Shown piece after piece: positions 17,636-27,355 of a stretch of 64,000 nt of DNA. Positions within the stretch are counted from its first letter, which is position 1; every line of letters starts with the position of its first letter. The stretch is from positions 1,922,001 to 1,986,000 of the forward strand of contig NZ_CP013387.1 of the NCBI RefSeq assembly GCF_001523745.2. The letters run 5' to 3'. Origin of the DNA: Burkholderia mayonis. Its GTDB lineage: Bacteria > Pseudomonadota > Gammaproteobacteria > Burkholderiales > Burkholderiaceae. The notes under the pieces were generated by a model, which was given only the letters and a program-made list of their open reading frames with translations, ran no database searches and was not told where the DNA came from. Both the position numbers and the translations under genes were made by a program.

Positions 17636-20600
17636 TCAGTAGCTCGAATAGAGTCGAACCGGCGACGGCGAAAAGCCGCCGCTGTCCTTGCGTGCGTCGA
17701 ACGAATAGCGCACGTACACCAGACCGGAGCTCGGCGCGTAGTCGTGCGCGTGATCGATGTCGAACCGCGCGCCGACGACGAGCCGCGCGTTCACGCGATA
17801 CTCGGCGACGCCGGTGAACCCATACCAGAACGACACGCCGCGCGTCGAGCCCCCCGAAAACACCGGGTGGCCGAGCGCCTGCGCGGTCTTGACGAGCGTC
17901 GAGTCCGGCAGTCCGTTCGGGAAGTACGGCGAATCCCGTTCATACGAATTCGACACGCCGGTCGTTGCGGTCACGTCCCATGTGAACGGGCCGCGCCGCC
18001 CCACCCATTCGATCGGCATGCCGATCGACAGATAACGCTGCGGGCTGTAGTAGCCCCCCTGCCCGTACGTGTAGAAGCGCAGGTTCTGCGCGTAGTGCCA
18101 GGCGTTGCCGACGAGTCCCGCGCTCACGCGCATGTCCGCGCGCCGGTAGACGGGCGCCATGAGCCCCGTGCGCAGCGTGACGGCCGAATTGCCGGCGACG
18201 CTGCGTCCCGTCAGCAGCCCCGCGCCGAGATCGGCGAACAGGTTCACGCGGCCGATGTCGACGGACGCGTGCAGATCGACGCTGTCGCGCCGCACGCCGC
18301 CCCATGTCGCGCCCGTCCACGGATCGCGCAGCCCCGCGTACGACAGCACGCTGCCCGTCTCCGGCCGCCGCGACGCGCTGACCGAGAAGCTCGCCGGGCC
18401 CGTGTCGAATCGATAGCGCGCGCCGACGACGACGTAATGCACCGGAAAGCCGAGCGGCGTCGTGCCGACGTCGAAGCGCCACGCGTCGGTCCGGTAGCCG
18501 ACGCCGCCGCCGACGCCCGTCGCGCGCTGGCGCAGCGATCCGCCGGGCGCCGCCGACGGATCGGCGAGCGCCGGATAGGTCGCAAACGTGTTGAGCGCAT
18601 CAGCGCGCGGATCGCTCGTGTCGAGTGTGCCCGCATCGAGCCGCACGGCGTCGAGATGGACGAAGACGTGGCCGTCGTAGCGATACGGAAGCTGCAGATA
18701 GACGGGCGCCTGATACGCGCGATACGCGGAAATTCCTTCGTCCCCGGACTTGTACGCGGGCAGCCAGCCCGCTTCGATCTCGGGATCGCGGCGCTGCTGC
18801 AAGTCGGTCCAGGCGGCCTGCGCGGGTGTCGCGCCGTCGCGTCGCGGCGCGGCGCCCGTCGCGCGCTCCTGCGCGAGCGACTGCCGGTACAGCGATTCCG
18901 CGTCGTCGTAGCGGCCGAGCGCCTGCGCGACCCGCCCGGCCGCGACCGTCACGTCCGGACGCGCCGGATACGCAACGCGCAGCGTGGCGGTGAGCCGCGC
19001 CGCTTCCCGCGGAAGGCGCAGCGCAGTCAGCCGGCGCACCGCCGACAGTTGCGCGTCGACATCGTCGGGCGGCGTGCGCGCGAGCACGTCGTGCACGAGC
19101 GCGAGCGCCTCCGCATGCTCGCCGTCGTCGTCGAGGATGCGCGCGAGCGCGAGCCGCGCGTCGGCGTCGTCGGGGGTGCGCGCCAGCAGCGGCGCGAGCG
19201 CGAGCCGCGCGGCATCGTAGCGGCCCTGCGCACGCGCCAGCTCGGCGACCTCGAGCGCGTAGCGGCGATCGGCCTTGCCCGCCGGGCTCGCGCGATCGAG
19301 CAGGCGCTGCGCGTGCGCGTAGTCGTTGCGCTCGAGCGCATCGTCGGTCTCGCGCAGAATCAGCCGCAGCGACTGATCCTCGAGGCGCGCAGTCTGCGCG
19401 GCGCTCAGCGGCGAGCCGCGCCGCAGCGCGTCGAGCCACGCGGCCAGCGCGTCGTTGCGTTGCGCGCCGCCGAGCAGATCGCCGTAGCGCAGCCGGACAT
19501 CGGCGTCGGCCTGCTGCGGATGCGCGGCGATCCAGTCGCGCAGCGGCGCGAGGCCGCGCTCGATGTCGCCGCTGTCGATCCACTGTGCGCCAACGGCCGC
19601 GAGCATGTCCGGATCGTCGGGTGCGAAACTTCGCGCACGATCGAGCGCGGCCGCGGCGGCCGCGCGGTCGTCGCGCGCGAGCGCGGCGCGCGCGTCGGCG
19701 AGCGACGCTTCGGCATCGAGCCTGCGCGCGAACGCGCGCATGCCGTCGGTGCGGCTCGCGTCCGGGATCGCCGCGAACGCCGCCTGCGCGCCCGCGACGT
19801 CGTCGAGCGAGTTTCGATACAACGCGACCGCGTGGCGCATGTCGGCCGCGTCCGACGCCGCCAGCCCGTCGTCCATCACCGCCCGACCCAGCTGCGGCAG
19901 GCCCATGTCGCGATACAGCCGCGCGAGCGCGAAGCGGGTCCACGGCGCGTCGGGCGCGATGCGCAGCGATGCTTCGTAGCGCTGCGCGGCCGGTCCGCGC
20001 TTGCCCGACGCCGCGAGCGCGTCCGCTTGCTGGGCGAGCAGATCGGCGCGCAGCCGCGCGAGCGCCCGGCGATCGTCAGCCGCGGCAAAGCGGCTTTGCA
20101 GCGCGTCGATGAGCGGCCCGAGCGCGTCGAGGCGACCGGTTTCTTCGTACAGCGTGCGCACGCTGCGCACGGCCGACACGCTCGGCGTGCGCGCGGCGAG
20201 CAGCGCGCGCAGCAGCGGTTCCGCCGCGCGCCAGTCGCGCCGCGCGAGCAGCGAATCGGCGAGCAGCAGCTGCGCGTCGGCGCTGTCCGGCTCGAGCGCG
20301 AGCGCCGCGCGCGCGGCGCGCTCCGCGTCGTCCGCCCGCCCTTGCGCGGCCGCCGCGCGGCCCTGCGCAAGCGTGCCCCAGAAGCGCGCGGTGCCCGCGA
20401 GGCTCGTCCATTTCGCGCGATTGTCCGGCGCGAGCGCGACCGCGCGCACGAACAGCGCGCGCGCTTCGTCGTGCCGGCCCTCGCGCAAGCGCAGCAAGCC
20501 GAGGCCGCCGACCGCGTCGGGATCGCCCGCGCGCGCCCGCGCGGCGCGCACGAGCAGCGGCTCGGCGGCCGCGAAGTCGCCGCGCGCGAGCGCCTGCAGG

Positions 20601-21874
20601 CCGCGTTGCTGCGCGATGTAGTCCGGATCGCGTTCGAGGCGCCGTTGCGCTTCGCGCTGCTGTTCGAGCGCGGCGGCGTTGCCGCGGAATTCGTCGTCGC
20701 CGGGAACGAATGTCAGGTACGCGCGGAACGCGTCGAGATACGCGAGATCGCGGCCCGCCGATTGCAGCACGCTGCGCCACAGCGACAGCGCCGCGCGCCG
20801 GTCCGTGTCCGGCCGCGCGACAAGCGTCCACGCGAGCCGGTTCGCTTCCGCGCGCGTGTCGCCGCGCTGGTTCAGCAGCTTCGCGAGGACGGTCGCCGCG
20901 TCGACGTCCGACGAATCGGCGGCGACGGTCCGGCGCAGCGCGTCGATCGCCCGCGCGCGGCCATCGGGCGCGCTTGCGACGATCTGGTAATACTCGGCGC
21001 CGAGCGTGCCCGTCGGCGCGCCGTGCGGAAACAGCGCGACGATCCGCCGGGCCGCGTCGTCGCCGCGCCCGCTGCGCGCGAGCAGGCGGATCTGCGCCAT
21101 CTCCTCGCGGCCGCTCGTCGCGACGCGGTATTCGTCGTCGGCCTGGCGCGTCGCGACCGCGCCGGGCGCCGCCGCCTTCAGACGCGCGAGCGCGGCGCGA
21201 GCGCCATTCGCATCGCCGACGCGCAGCAGGATCCGCGTCTGCTCGGCGAGCAGCGACGGATCGTCGGGCGCGATCAGCAGCGCCTTGCGCAGCGCGTCGC
21301 GCGCGAGGTCGTCGCGATGCTTGTTGGCCCACATGCGCGCCGTCGCGTACAACTGACGCGCGGCTTCGGCATCGGGCGAGTGCGGCGTCGCGACGGGCTG
21401 CGGCGTCGCGGGCGCGCCGCGCGGCTGCGTCGGGACGAAGCGGATCTGCGACGATTGCGTCGTCGATATCGAATACGGCGGCGCGGCCAAGCGAAGCGGC
21501 ATCGACGCGCCTGTGCGCGCGAACGGCTGTGACGCCGCCGCGCGCGCGCGCGTCTCGGACGTCGGCGAGCGTCGACGCGGCACATCTTGCCGCATCGACG
21601 CGGCATTCGCCGACATCGCACCCGACGACGTTCGCGGGATCGACACGAGTCGCACCGACGACGCCTGCGTCATCGGGACGGCCCGGACCGGAGCGTCGTA
21701 TATCGCCACCGATGGAACGGAAACGGGAACGGGAGCTGGAGCCGCTTGCGACGCCGAAGCCGCAATGGCGCTTTGCGCTGCGCCGAACGCCAGGCCGAGC
21801 GCGGCATTGCGGATGATCACCGCGATCCCGGCGAGCCGGACACGGCGCCGCGCGCACACCGCGAGGCGCGTCAT
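17636..21874 (-). CDS. bcsC: Cellulose export protein BcsC (TPR scaffold and outer-membrane porin)
   Basis: 1412 aa, somewhat longer than the ~1150-1300 aa typical. Signal region (about residues 1-40, ending AIAASAS), a Pro/Ser-rich segment, many TPR units from ~150 to ~1000 (for example LGLLRLREGRHDEARALFVRA and ALALEPDSADAQLLLADSL), and a C-terminal BCSC beta-barrel (~1050-1412) ending in aromatic VRLYSSY. The TPR part spans the periplasm and the barrel conducts cellulose across the outer membrane. ATG lies 2 bases after the bcsZ stop; the frame remains open upstream only as a shadow of bcsZ. Confidence 0.95.
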   Translation of the reverse strand: MTRLAVCARRRVRLAGIAVIIRNAALGLAFGAAQSAIAASASQAAPAPVPVSVPSVAIYDAPVRAVPMTQASSVRLVSIPRTSSGAMSANAASMRQDVPRRRSPTSETRARAAASQPFARTGASMPLRLAAPPYSISTTQSSQIRFVPTQPRGAPATPQPVATPHSPDAEAARQLYATARMWANKHRDDLARDALRKALLIAPDDPSLLAEQTRILLRVGDANGARAALARLKAAAPGAVATRQADDEYRVATSGREEMAQIRLLARSGRGDDAARRIVALFPHGAPTGTLGAEYYQIVASAPDGRARAIDALRRTVAADSSDVDAATVLAKLLNQRGDTRAEANRLAWTLVARPDTDRRAALSLWRSVLQSAGRDLAYLDAFRAYLTFVPGDDEFRGNAAALEQQREAQRRLERDPDYIAQQRGLQALARGDFAAAEPLLVRAARARAGDPDAVGGLGLLRLREGRHDEARALFVRAVALAPDNRAKWTSLAGTARFWGTLAQGRAAAAQGRADDAERAARAALALEPDSADAQLLLADSLLARRDWRAAEPLLRALLAARTPSVSAVRSVRTLYEETGRLDALGPLIDALQSRFAAADDRRALARLRADLLAQQADALAASGKRGPAAQRYEASLRIAPDAPWTRFALARLYRDMGLPQLGRAVMDDGLAASDAADMRHAVALYRNSLDDVAGAQAAFAAIPDASRTDGMRAFARRLDAEASLADARAALARDDRAAAAAALDRARSFAPDDPDMLAAVGAQWIDSGDIERGLAPLRDWIAAHPQQADADVRLRYGDLLGGAQRNDALAAWLDALRRGSPLSAAQTARLEDQSLRLILRETDDALERNDYAHAQRLLDRASPAGKADRRYALEVAELARAQGRYDAARLALAPLLARTPDDADARLALARILDDDGEHAEALALVHDVLARTPPDDVDAQLSAVRRLTALRLPREAARLTATLRVAYPARPDVTVAAGRVAQALGRYDDAESLYRQSLAQERATGAAPRRDGATPAQAAWTDLQQRRDPEIEAGWLPAYKSGDEGISAYRAYQAPVYLQLPYRYDGHVFVHLDAVRLDAGTLDTSDPRADALNTFATYPALADPSAAPGGSLRQRATGVGGGVGYRTDAWRFDVGTTPLGFPVHYVVVGARYRFDTGPASFSVSASRRPETGSVLSYAGLRDPWTGATWGGVRRDSVDLHASVDIGRVNLFADLGAGLLTGRSVAGNSAVTLRTGLMAPVYRRADMRVSAGLVGNAWHYAQNLRFYTYGQGGYYSPQRYLSIGMPIEWVGRRGPFTWDVTATTGVSNSYERDSPYFPNGLPDSTLVKTAQALGHPVFSGGSTRGVSFWYGFTGVAEYRVNARLVVGARFDIDHAHDYAPSSGLVYVRYSFDARKDSGGFSPSPVRLYSSY

Positions 21875-21876
21875 CG

Positions 21877-23592
21877 TCAGCGAGCGGGCGTCGAGCACGG
21901 CTCGCTCCATCGAACGTTCAGCGTGCCGTCCGCCGCGAACCGGTAGCGCCCGTCGCGCCAGCCAAGCCCGAACAGCGTCAGCACGTTCGCGTAGTAGCCG
22001 CTCGCCGCCTCTCGCTCGAGCCGCGCGAGGCGCGCGACTTGCGCATCGGCGAGCGCGTGCTCGCCGCGCGCGTCGAGGAACGGCACGGCCGCCGCGGAAA
22101 AACCGGTGTTGCCGTCGCGCGGCCCCGCCACGCCCGTCGTCGCGTCGACCGTTTCCGGCGGCGCGCCGTGCGCGGCGACGTGATCGGCGAACGGCGCGAA
22201 ATGCGCGAGCAGCGGCTGCGCGAGCGCGTCGCTCGCGTCGAGCATCCCCGCCCACAAATAGACGCGAATCGCGTTGTACGCGCTTTCCGCATGCGAGTCG
22301 GCATCCGGCTCGAAGCCGTGACCCGACCGGTACAGCGCCCAGTCCGGCGCGAAGCCGCGCGGCGCGGTATCGATCAGCACGCGGCCGACGCTCGCCGCGA
22401 GCCGCGCCCAGCGCGCGTCGTCCGGCAGATGCGCGCCGATGCCGCGAATCGCCTGCGGCGGCGAGTAGCTCGGATTCAGCCGCCACAGATCGCGCATCGG
22501 CCGAAAGCCCGCCGGCCCGGGCAGCAGCACGAGGCCAAGCCCCGGCAGCGTCGCGGTCTCGTCGTCGAGCACGCGCTTCGCGAGCAGCGCGCCGCGCGCG
22601 GTGTAGCTGCGCTCGCGCCACAGACGCCCCGCTTCGAGCAGCGCGTACGCGATCCACACGTCCGCGTCGGATGCGGCGTTCGCGTCGAGCACGCGCCACG
22701 CGCCGTCGGCCGCGCGGCCCCACAGCCACGCGGGCAGATGCGCGGTCAGGTCGCCTTGCGCGAGGTTGTTCTCTGTCCAGTGGAGGAGCGCATCGAAGGC
22801 CGGCCGGTCGTTCGCGACGAGCGCGAAGAACAGCCCGTATGCCTGCCCCTCGGACACGGTCCGTTCGTCGGCCGAGCCGACGTCGATCACGCGGCCGTCG
22901 GCCGACATGAAGTCGCGCTTGAAGCGATCCCAGCGCGGCCAGGAAGGCGTGCAGACAGCGGCGGCGGACGTGCGAGCGGACTTCGCCGCGGGCGACGCCG
23001 ACATCGCGATCGTGTCCGTTGCGTCGCGCGGACGCTTGCCTTCGCTTGCAATCTCGTTCGTCAAGACACTCGCGACGATGCGCTCACTCGCGACGACACT
23101 CACGCGCTCACCCGACTCGGCCGGCGCGCCGTCGCTCGAACTCGCGTAACCGCCTCGCGTCGCATTGGCGACCGCATCCAGACCCGCTTTCGCGCTTGCA
23201 AGCCGGCTCGCATGCTCGGCTCGAAGCGCGCGGCCGCCCGGGTTCACGCCAGCCATTGACGCATTCGCGCCGAGGTTTGGGACGACGTCCGTACTCGCGT
23301 CCGCACTCATGGCCGCGAGTGCGGCCGGGTTCGCGCCGAAGCCCCGATTTCCGCTCGAACCTGGCCATGCGGAAGCGGCCGATGCTGGACCGGCGACGTC
23401 GCGCCATCCGGCATCGCCTGACGCGCGCTCCGTCGCACGTGCGGCGCTTCCCGAAGCCGCCGCGACGCCCGCTGTCGCGACGCTCGCTGTCATGACGCTC
23501 ACCGCCGCGACGCCCGCAGACGCCCGACAAAACGCCCGCCAGCATCGCCTGCCCCACCGCGCCCGCGCGCCGCGCACCGCCCGCCCGGCCAT
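21877..23592 (-). CDS. bcsZ: Periplasmic endoglucanase BcsZ (GH8) with long N-terminal insert
   Basis: 571 aa against ~370 in E. coli. Hydrophobic N-terminus (residues ~15-45) is a signal or anchor, followed by a ~150-residue Ala/Ser/Gly-rich insert with no recognised fold, then the GH8 domain from about residue 215 (CTPSWPRWDRFKRDF). The general acid Glu is present (SEGQAYG, E248), as is the substrate-binding Asp in NAASDADVW. The residue aligned with the E. coli general base Asp243 (SYDAIRVY) is Asn440 here (AYNAIRVY). The ATG lies 4 bases after the bcsB stop. BcsZ trims cellulose in the periplasm; catalytic competence of this copy is uncertain. Confidence 0.92.
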   Translation of the reverse strand: MAGRAVRGARARWGRRCWRAFCRASAGVAAVSVMTASVATAGVAAASGSAARATERASGDAGWRDVAGPASAASAWPGSSGNRGFGANPAALAAMSADASTDVVPNLGANASMAGVNPGGRALRAEHASRLASAKAGLDAVANATRGGYASSSDGAPAESGERVSVVASERIVASVLTNEIASEGKRPRDATDTIAMSASPAAKSARTSAAAVCTPSWPRWDRFKRDFMSADGRVIDVGSADERTVSEGQAYGLFFALVANDRPAFDALLHWTENNLAQGDLTAHLPAWLWGRAADGAWRVLDANAASDADVWIAYALLEAGRLWRERSYTARGALLAKRVLDDETATLPGLGLVLLPGPAGFRPMRDLWRLNPSYSPPQAIRGIGAHLPDDARWARLAASVGRVLIDTAPRGFAPDWALYRSGHGFEPDADSHAESAYNAIRVYLWAGMLDASDALAQPLLAHFAPFADHVAAHGAPPETVDATTGVAGPRDGNTGFSAAAVPFLDARGEHALADAQVARLARLEREAASGYYANVLTLFGLGWRDGRYRFAADGTLNVRWSEPCSTPAR

Positions 23593-23596
23593 CGGC

Positions 23597-25900
23597 TCAG
23601 ATCCCCCGCCGCCGCGCGGCGATCCGCTGCAGCGCGCCGAACGCGCCGAGCGCGAGCAGCAGCCCGGCCGCCGCGCCGAGCAGCCCGAGAAGCACCGGAT
23701 GCTTCGCGACCGCGGTCCACACGCGCGCGTACCACGGCACGTAGCTGACGAGATAGGGTTCGCCGACACGCATGCTCTCGACCGCGCCGGCCCGCACGAG
23801 CGCGACGTCGCCCTGCAACTGCGCGACGAGGCCCGGCTTCTCGAATACGTCGAGCAGATCGCCGAGATGCCGCGCGTCGGTCGCGGTCATGGCGACGACG
23901 CTGCGCCCGTCGCTGCCCGGCAGCTCGAAGCCGAACAGCGCGGCGAGCGCGCCGCTCTGCTCGAAGCGCGCGCCGCCCGACGGCGAGCGCGCATCGTCGC
24001 GCCAGCGCTCCTTCACCGAGAACGTCGCGCGCGCGAAGCCGCCGTCCGCGCCCGCACCGATCGCGACCGGCAGCGCGTCGCGCCAGCCCGACAACTGCGC
24101 ATACGGCGGCGCGCCGTCGATCACGAGCAGATCCTTGTCCGTGATGCGCGGCGCGTCCGCCGTCCGCGCGACCTGCATGCGCAGCGCCGGGAAGCCGGTC
24201 CACTGCCCCATGTGGCCGAGCATCGTCAGGAACGCTTCCTGCTCGACGGGCGACGGCCGCTCGGGCAGCACGATCGCGGTCTGCGACAGATCCGCGTAGC
24301 GCGTGAACGGAAAACCGCTGTTCGCGAAGTACGCGAGGTTCGGCAGCGTCGCGTAATGGATGAAGCGCGAGAAATCGATCGTCGAATCGGGATCGATCGC
24401 CGCGCGCTGCGGCTCGCTCGCGACGCCCGTGCAGAGCCCCGTCTTCTCCGAATCGAGCGTGAAGCGCAGTTGCAGCTGGTTCGCGCTGCCGACGCGAAAC
24501 GCCGGGATGTCGACGTCGTTCGTCGCGCGGCTGTCCGCGTCGGACAGCAAAGGCAGCTGCACGCGGCCGCGCGCGTCCTGGCTGCGCGGCGACAGCCGGT
24601 ACGACTGCACGAGCTGGTCGTTGATCTCGACGGCGAGCATCGAATCGCTGCGCACGGTCGGCGCGGTGTAGCGATAGTGCAGCGACAGCGGCACGCCCGA
24701 ACCGCTCCACGAATGCAGATCGGCGGGCAAGCGCAGATTCAGCCGGACCGGATCGGGCGCGCTGCCGCGCACCTGCAGATCGGCCGGGTTGCCGATGAGC
24801 TCGCGGAACGTCACCGGCCGGTTCACCGGCACCCAGCGCGGCGCGTCGTAAGGCTTGCGCGGCGCGCCGATGTCGATGCGCGACACGCGCGCCCACGGAC
24901 CGGACAGCGCGGCGTTGCCGAGCACGAGCGCGTTCGTCGCGGCGTCGACGTCGGCCGCGCTGCGGCCCGTGACGACGAGCAGCTTCTTGTCGGGCGCGAC
25001 CGGGTTGTCGGCGACGACGAGCATCGGGCCGTCGATCGGCGGCAGTTGCAGCGACGCGGGCAGTTGAGCGGCGGCGCCGACGATCACCGCATGATCGTTC
25101 GCGGGCAACGTCGACGACACCGGGAAACGCGCCTGCCGGTAATCGGCGAGCGCGCCGAACCACGACGCGAGCACGCCCGCGCTGCGCAGCGTCGCGTCGT
25201 CGGGCGTCGCGGGCAGCACGAACGGCAGGCGCAGCCGGCTGTTGTCGCGCCGGTCGAAGAACGGCGCGGGCAGGAGCGCGAGATCGTTCGGCAAGCGCAC
25301 CGACGCCTCGTCGAAGATCAGCTCGCTCGTCGGGCTTACGTCGGCCCAGAGCGCCGAATGCTCGGGGTCTTCGCAATGATCGAGCGTGTAGTGCGCGATG
25401 AGGCGCAGCTCGATCTGGTTGAAGTCGGTGAAATAGCGCGGATCAAGCGGGATCTCCTGCGTGACCGCGCGGCCCGCGTGCTCGCTGTCGAACGGCAGCG
25501 TCGCGACCGATTCGCCGTTGATCGACACCTTCAGATGCGACACCGGAAACACGAGCGACGGCGAATACGTATAGGTGAGCCGCAGCCGCGCGGCCGTGAC
25601 CATCCGGTCGAGCCGCACGCCGGCGTTGACGGTCCGCGCGGTGTCGCTGCCGCGCAGGCGCAGCGTCTCGTACGCGCCGAGCGTCGCGAACGGCACGCGG
25701 ATCGCGGCGCCGGCAAGGCCAGGCGGCTTCGGTGCGGCGAGCGGCGCGGACGCGCCGGCGGCGGTCGACGCCGACGGCTGTTTCTGCGGCGGCTGCTTCG
25801 GCGGCTGCGATTGCGATTGCGGCGCCGCGATCGATGAACCGGGATGAACGAGCGCGGAGGCGATCGCGAGTGCGCTCGCAAACGTTGCAATCGGCTTCAT
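23597..25900 (-). CDS. bcsB: Cellulose synthase periplasmic subunit BcsB
   Basis: 767 aa. Signal peptide (MKPIATFASALAIASALVHP), a Gln/Pro/Ser-rich spacer (~27-55), the large periplasmic region with carbohydrate-binding and flavodoxin-like modules, and one C-terminal transmembrane helix (~735-758) that packs against BcsA. First gene of the nine-gene bcs cluster, so the promoter should lie in the ~1 kb upstream. I chose the ATG at 25900 because a signal peptide starts there; no strong Shine-Dalgarno is seen, and an upstream in-frame start cannot be excluded. Confidence 0.94.
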   Translation of the reverse strand: MKPIATFASALAIASALVHPGSSIAAPQSQSQPPKQPPQKQPSASTAAGASAPLAAPKPPGLAGAAIRVPFATLGAYETLRLRGSDTARTVNAGVRLDRMVTAARLRLTYTYSPSLVFPVSHLKVSINGESVATLPFDSEHAGRAVTQEIPLDPRYFTDFNQIELRLIAHYTLDHCEDPEHSALWADVSPTSELIFDEASVRLPNDLALLPAPFFDRRDNSRLRLPFVLPATPDDATLRSAGVLASWFGALADYRQARFPVSSTLPANDHAVIVGAAAQLPASLQLPPIDGPMLVVADNPVAPDKKLLVVTGRSAADVDAATNALVLGNAALSGPWARVSRIDIGAPRKPYDAPRWVPVNRPVTFRELIGNPADLQVRGSAPDPVRLNLRLPADLHSWSGSGVPLSLHYRYTAPTVRSDSMLAVEINDQLVQSYRLSPRSQDARGRVQLPLLSDADSRATNDVDIPAFRVGSANQLQLRFTLDSEKTGLCTGVASEPQRAAIDPDSTIDFSRFIHYATLPNLAYFANSGFPFTRYADLSQTAIVLPERPSPVEQEAFLTMLGHMGQWTGFPALRMQVARTADAPRITDKDLLVIDGAPPYAQLSGWRDALPVAIGAGADGGFARATFSVKERWRDDARSPSGGARFEQSGALAALFGFELPGSDGRSVVAMTATDARHLGDLLDVFEKPGLVAQLQGDVALVRAGAVESMRVGEPYLVSYVPWYARVWTAVAKHPVLLGLLGAAAGLLLALGAFGALQRIAARRRGI

Positions 25901-26820
25901 CGGCAGAGCCGATCGAATGCGAAGCCGGCTTCGAAGCCGGACGGCTGGCACCGCCGTCCGTCGATATTCCAACATTCCCCGCAAAAAACCTGGCCTGTTA
26001 TGGGCGAACATTTTGATTGGCCTGCTGACTGTCTCGATATCGAGTCGCGCGCAATCGCCCGCACAGGCGCAAGCCGCCTGCCCGCCGACAGGACCGTTGG
26101 CGGCCTGCGGCTGTCGATTGTTCGCGTGCGTGACCGCGCGCCGTCATCCCGTCCCGACGGCAACGCCCCCGTCATGTCACTCGACGCCGGCCTCGCCGGC
26201 GTCGCTCCGCACACGGCGAACGATGGGTTTCGATCGTTCGCGTCCGGCGGACAACGCGCGGAAATCTCTCCACCCGCGCGTCGCCCTGCCGGGAAATGCA
26301 ACCTTCACACGCCGGCGCGCGCGTCGGAAACGCAATCGCGCAGGGGCGTCGAAACGGCTTCGCCAGCGTGCCGTTTTTAATCTGACAATTTCGATCGCGA
26401 ATAGGCCGGATGGTGGCACATGCCGGCGCTCGATTACCCCTCGACGCGACAGGCGCTCCGTTGCGCCGCCACTCGACATCGCCTGATCTGCACGATCGCC
26501 GCCGGTCGTGTCCGGCTGCGATGCGAATCTCGGCTGGAGCCGATTGTCAGATTGTCAAAAAGCTGCGAATTATACGGGACGTGGCCACCCAAAAGCACAC
26601 GGGCCAACGCAATTTTTGACGGGAAATCGGCGGGTGCGGCGCAGCCCGGAATCGCACGAAAACAGGGTCGATGCACACTTTGGCACGCGCAAACGAACAA
26701 CCGGGCGCACGCAAACGTTGCCGCATCGGCGACCGCATCGGCACGCTCGACGCACCGCGACAAATCGACTCGCCGCCGTCGTCGTCCGATATGTCCATGC
26801 ACCCATAAAAACAGGTCATG
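25901..26820. other. Intergenic region between bcsB and hipB
   Basis: About 920 bases. Presumed to hold the promoter and leader of the bcs cluster (minus strand) and the hipBA promoter (plus strand, right end). No convincing gene; open frames have compositions of shadow frames. AT content rises towards 26880. Confidence 0.5.
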
Positions 26821-26850
26821 GACTGTTTTTAACAAATACAGCCTGAAGCT

Positions 26851-26867
26851 TGTAAATTCAATTTACA
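26851..26867. promoter_or_regulatory. Palindromic operator upstream of hipBA
   Basis: Perfect 17-base palindrome TGTAAATT-C-AATTTACA, 60 bases before the hipB ATG in an AT-rich promoter-like stretch. The words GACTGTTTT at 26821 and 26875 flank it as direct repeats 54 bases apart. HipB proteins autorepress by binding palindromes in this position; the assignment is inferred from place and symmetry. Confidence 0.65.
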
Positions 26868-26926
26868 GCATATAGACTGTTTTCTTCGAATATAGGCAGT
26901 ACTTTGCATATCAATCGGGTGCACGC

Positions 26927-27355
26927 ATGGCCATCACCATCGAACACGGGATCAAGACACTCAGCCAATGGCGGCCCATCTTGCGCGGCTTCCGCAAGGC
27001 CGCCGGATTGACGCAAGCGATGCTCGCGAGCCGCCTCGGCGTCACACAGCAGACGTATGCGCAATTCGAGGCAAACCCGGCGTCGGCGAGCGTCGAGCGG
27101 CTGGTCAAGGTGCTGCGCATCCTCGACGTCGAGCTCACACTGACCCAAACCTACGTCGCTTCTGCCAAGCCCGCCGCGAAGCAAACGGTCGCCGCGCCCG
27201 CGCGCAAAGTCGCGAAAACGACAGGAGGCGGACGCGTCGCCGCAAAGCGTCCCGCGTTGCCTGCGAGGCCATCCGTGCCGGACCTGCACGCCGCCGAGCG
27301 CCTGCCCCGCTCGCCGCGCAAGAGCGCCGCCCCGAAGAAGCGGGAGGACTGGTGA
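26927..27355 (+). CDS. hipB: HipB-type antitoxin, HTH repressor
   Basis: 142 aa. An XRE-type helix-turn-helix occupies residues ~15-70 (LRGFRKAAGLTQAMLASRLGV...QQTYAQFEANP). The C-terminal ~75 residues are Lys/Ala/Pro-rich and unlike the short tail of E. coli HipB. Neutralises HipA and represses its own operon. Stop codon overlaps the hipA GTG (GTGA). Confidence 0.88.
   Translation: MAITIEHGIKTLSQWRPILRGFRKAAGLTQAMLASRLGVTQQTYAQFEANPASASVERLVKVLRILDVELTLTQTYVASAKPAAKQTVAAPARKVAKTTGGGRVAAKRPALPARPSVPDLHAAERLPRSPRKSAAPKKREDW

Noticed and set aside
17186..21532. A 1448-codon open frame on the plus strand opposite bcsC/bcsE
   Set aside because: Composition is Arg/Ala/Val-rich without domains, and the minus strand encodes BcsC and BcsE with full motifs.
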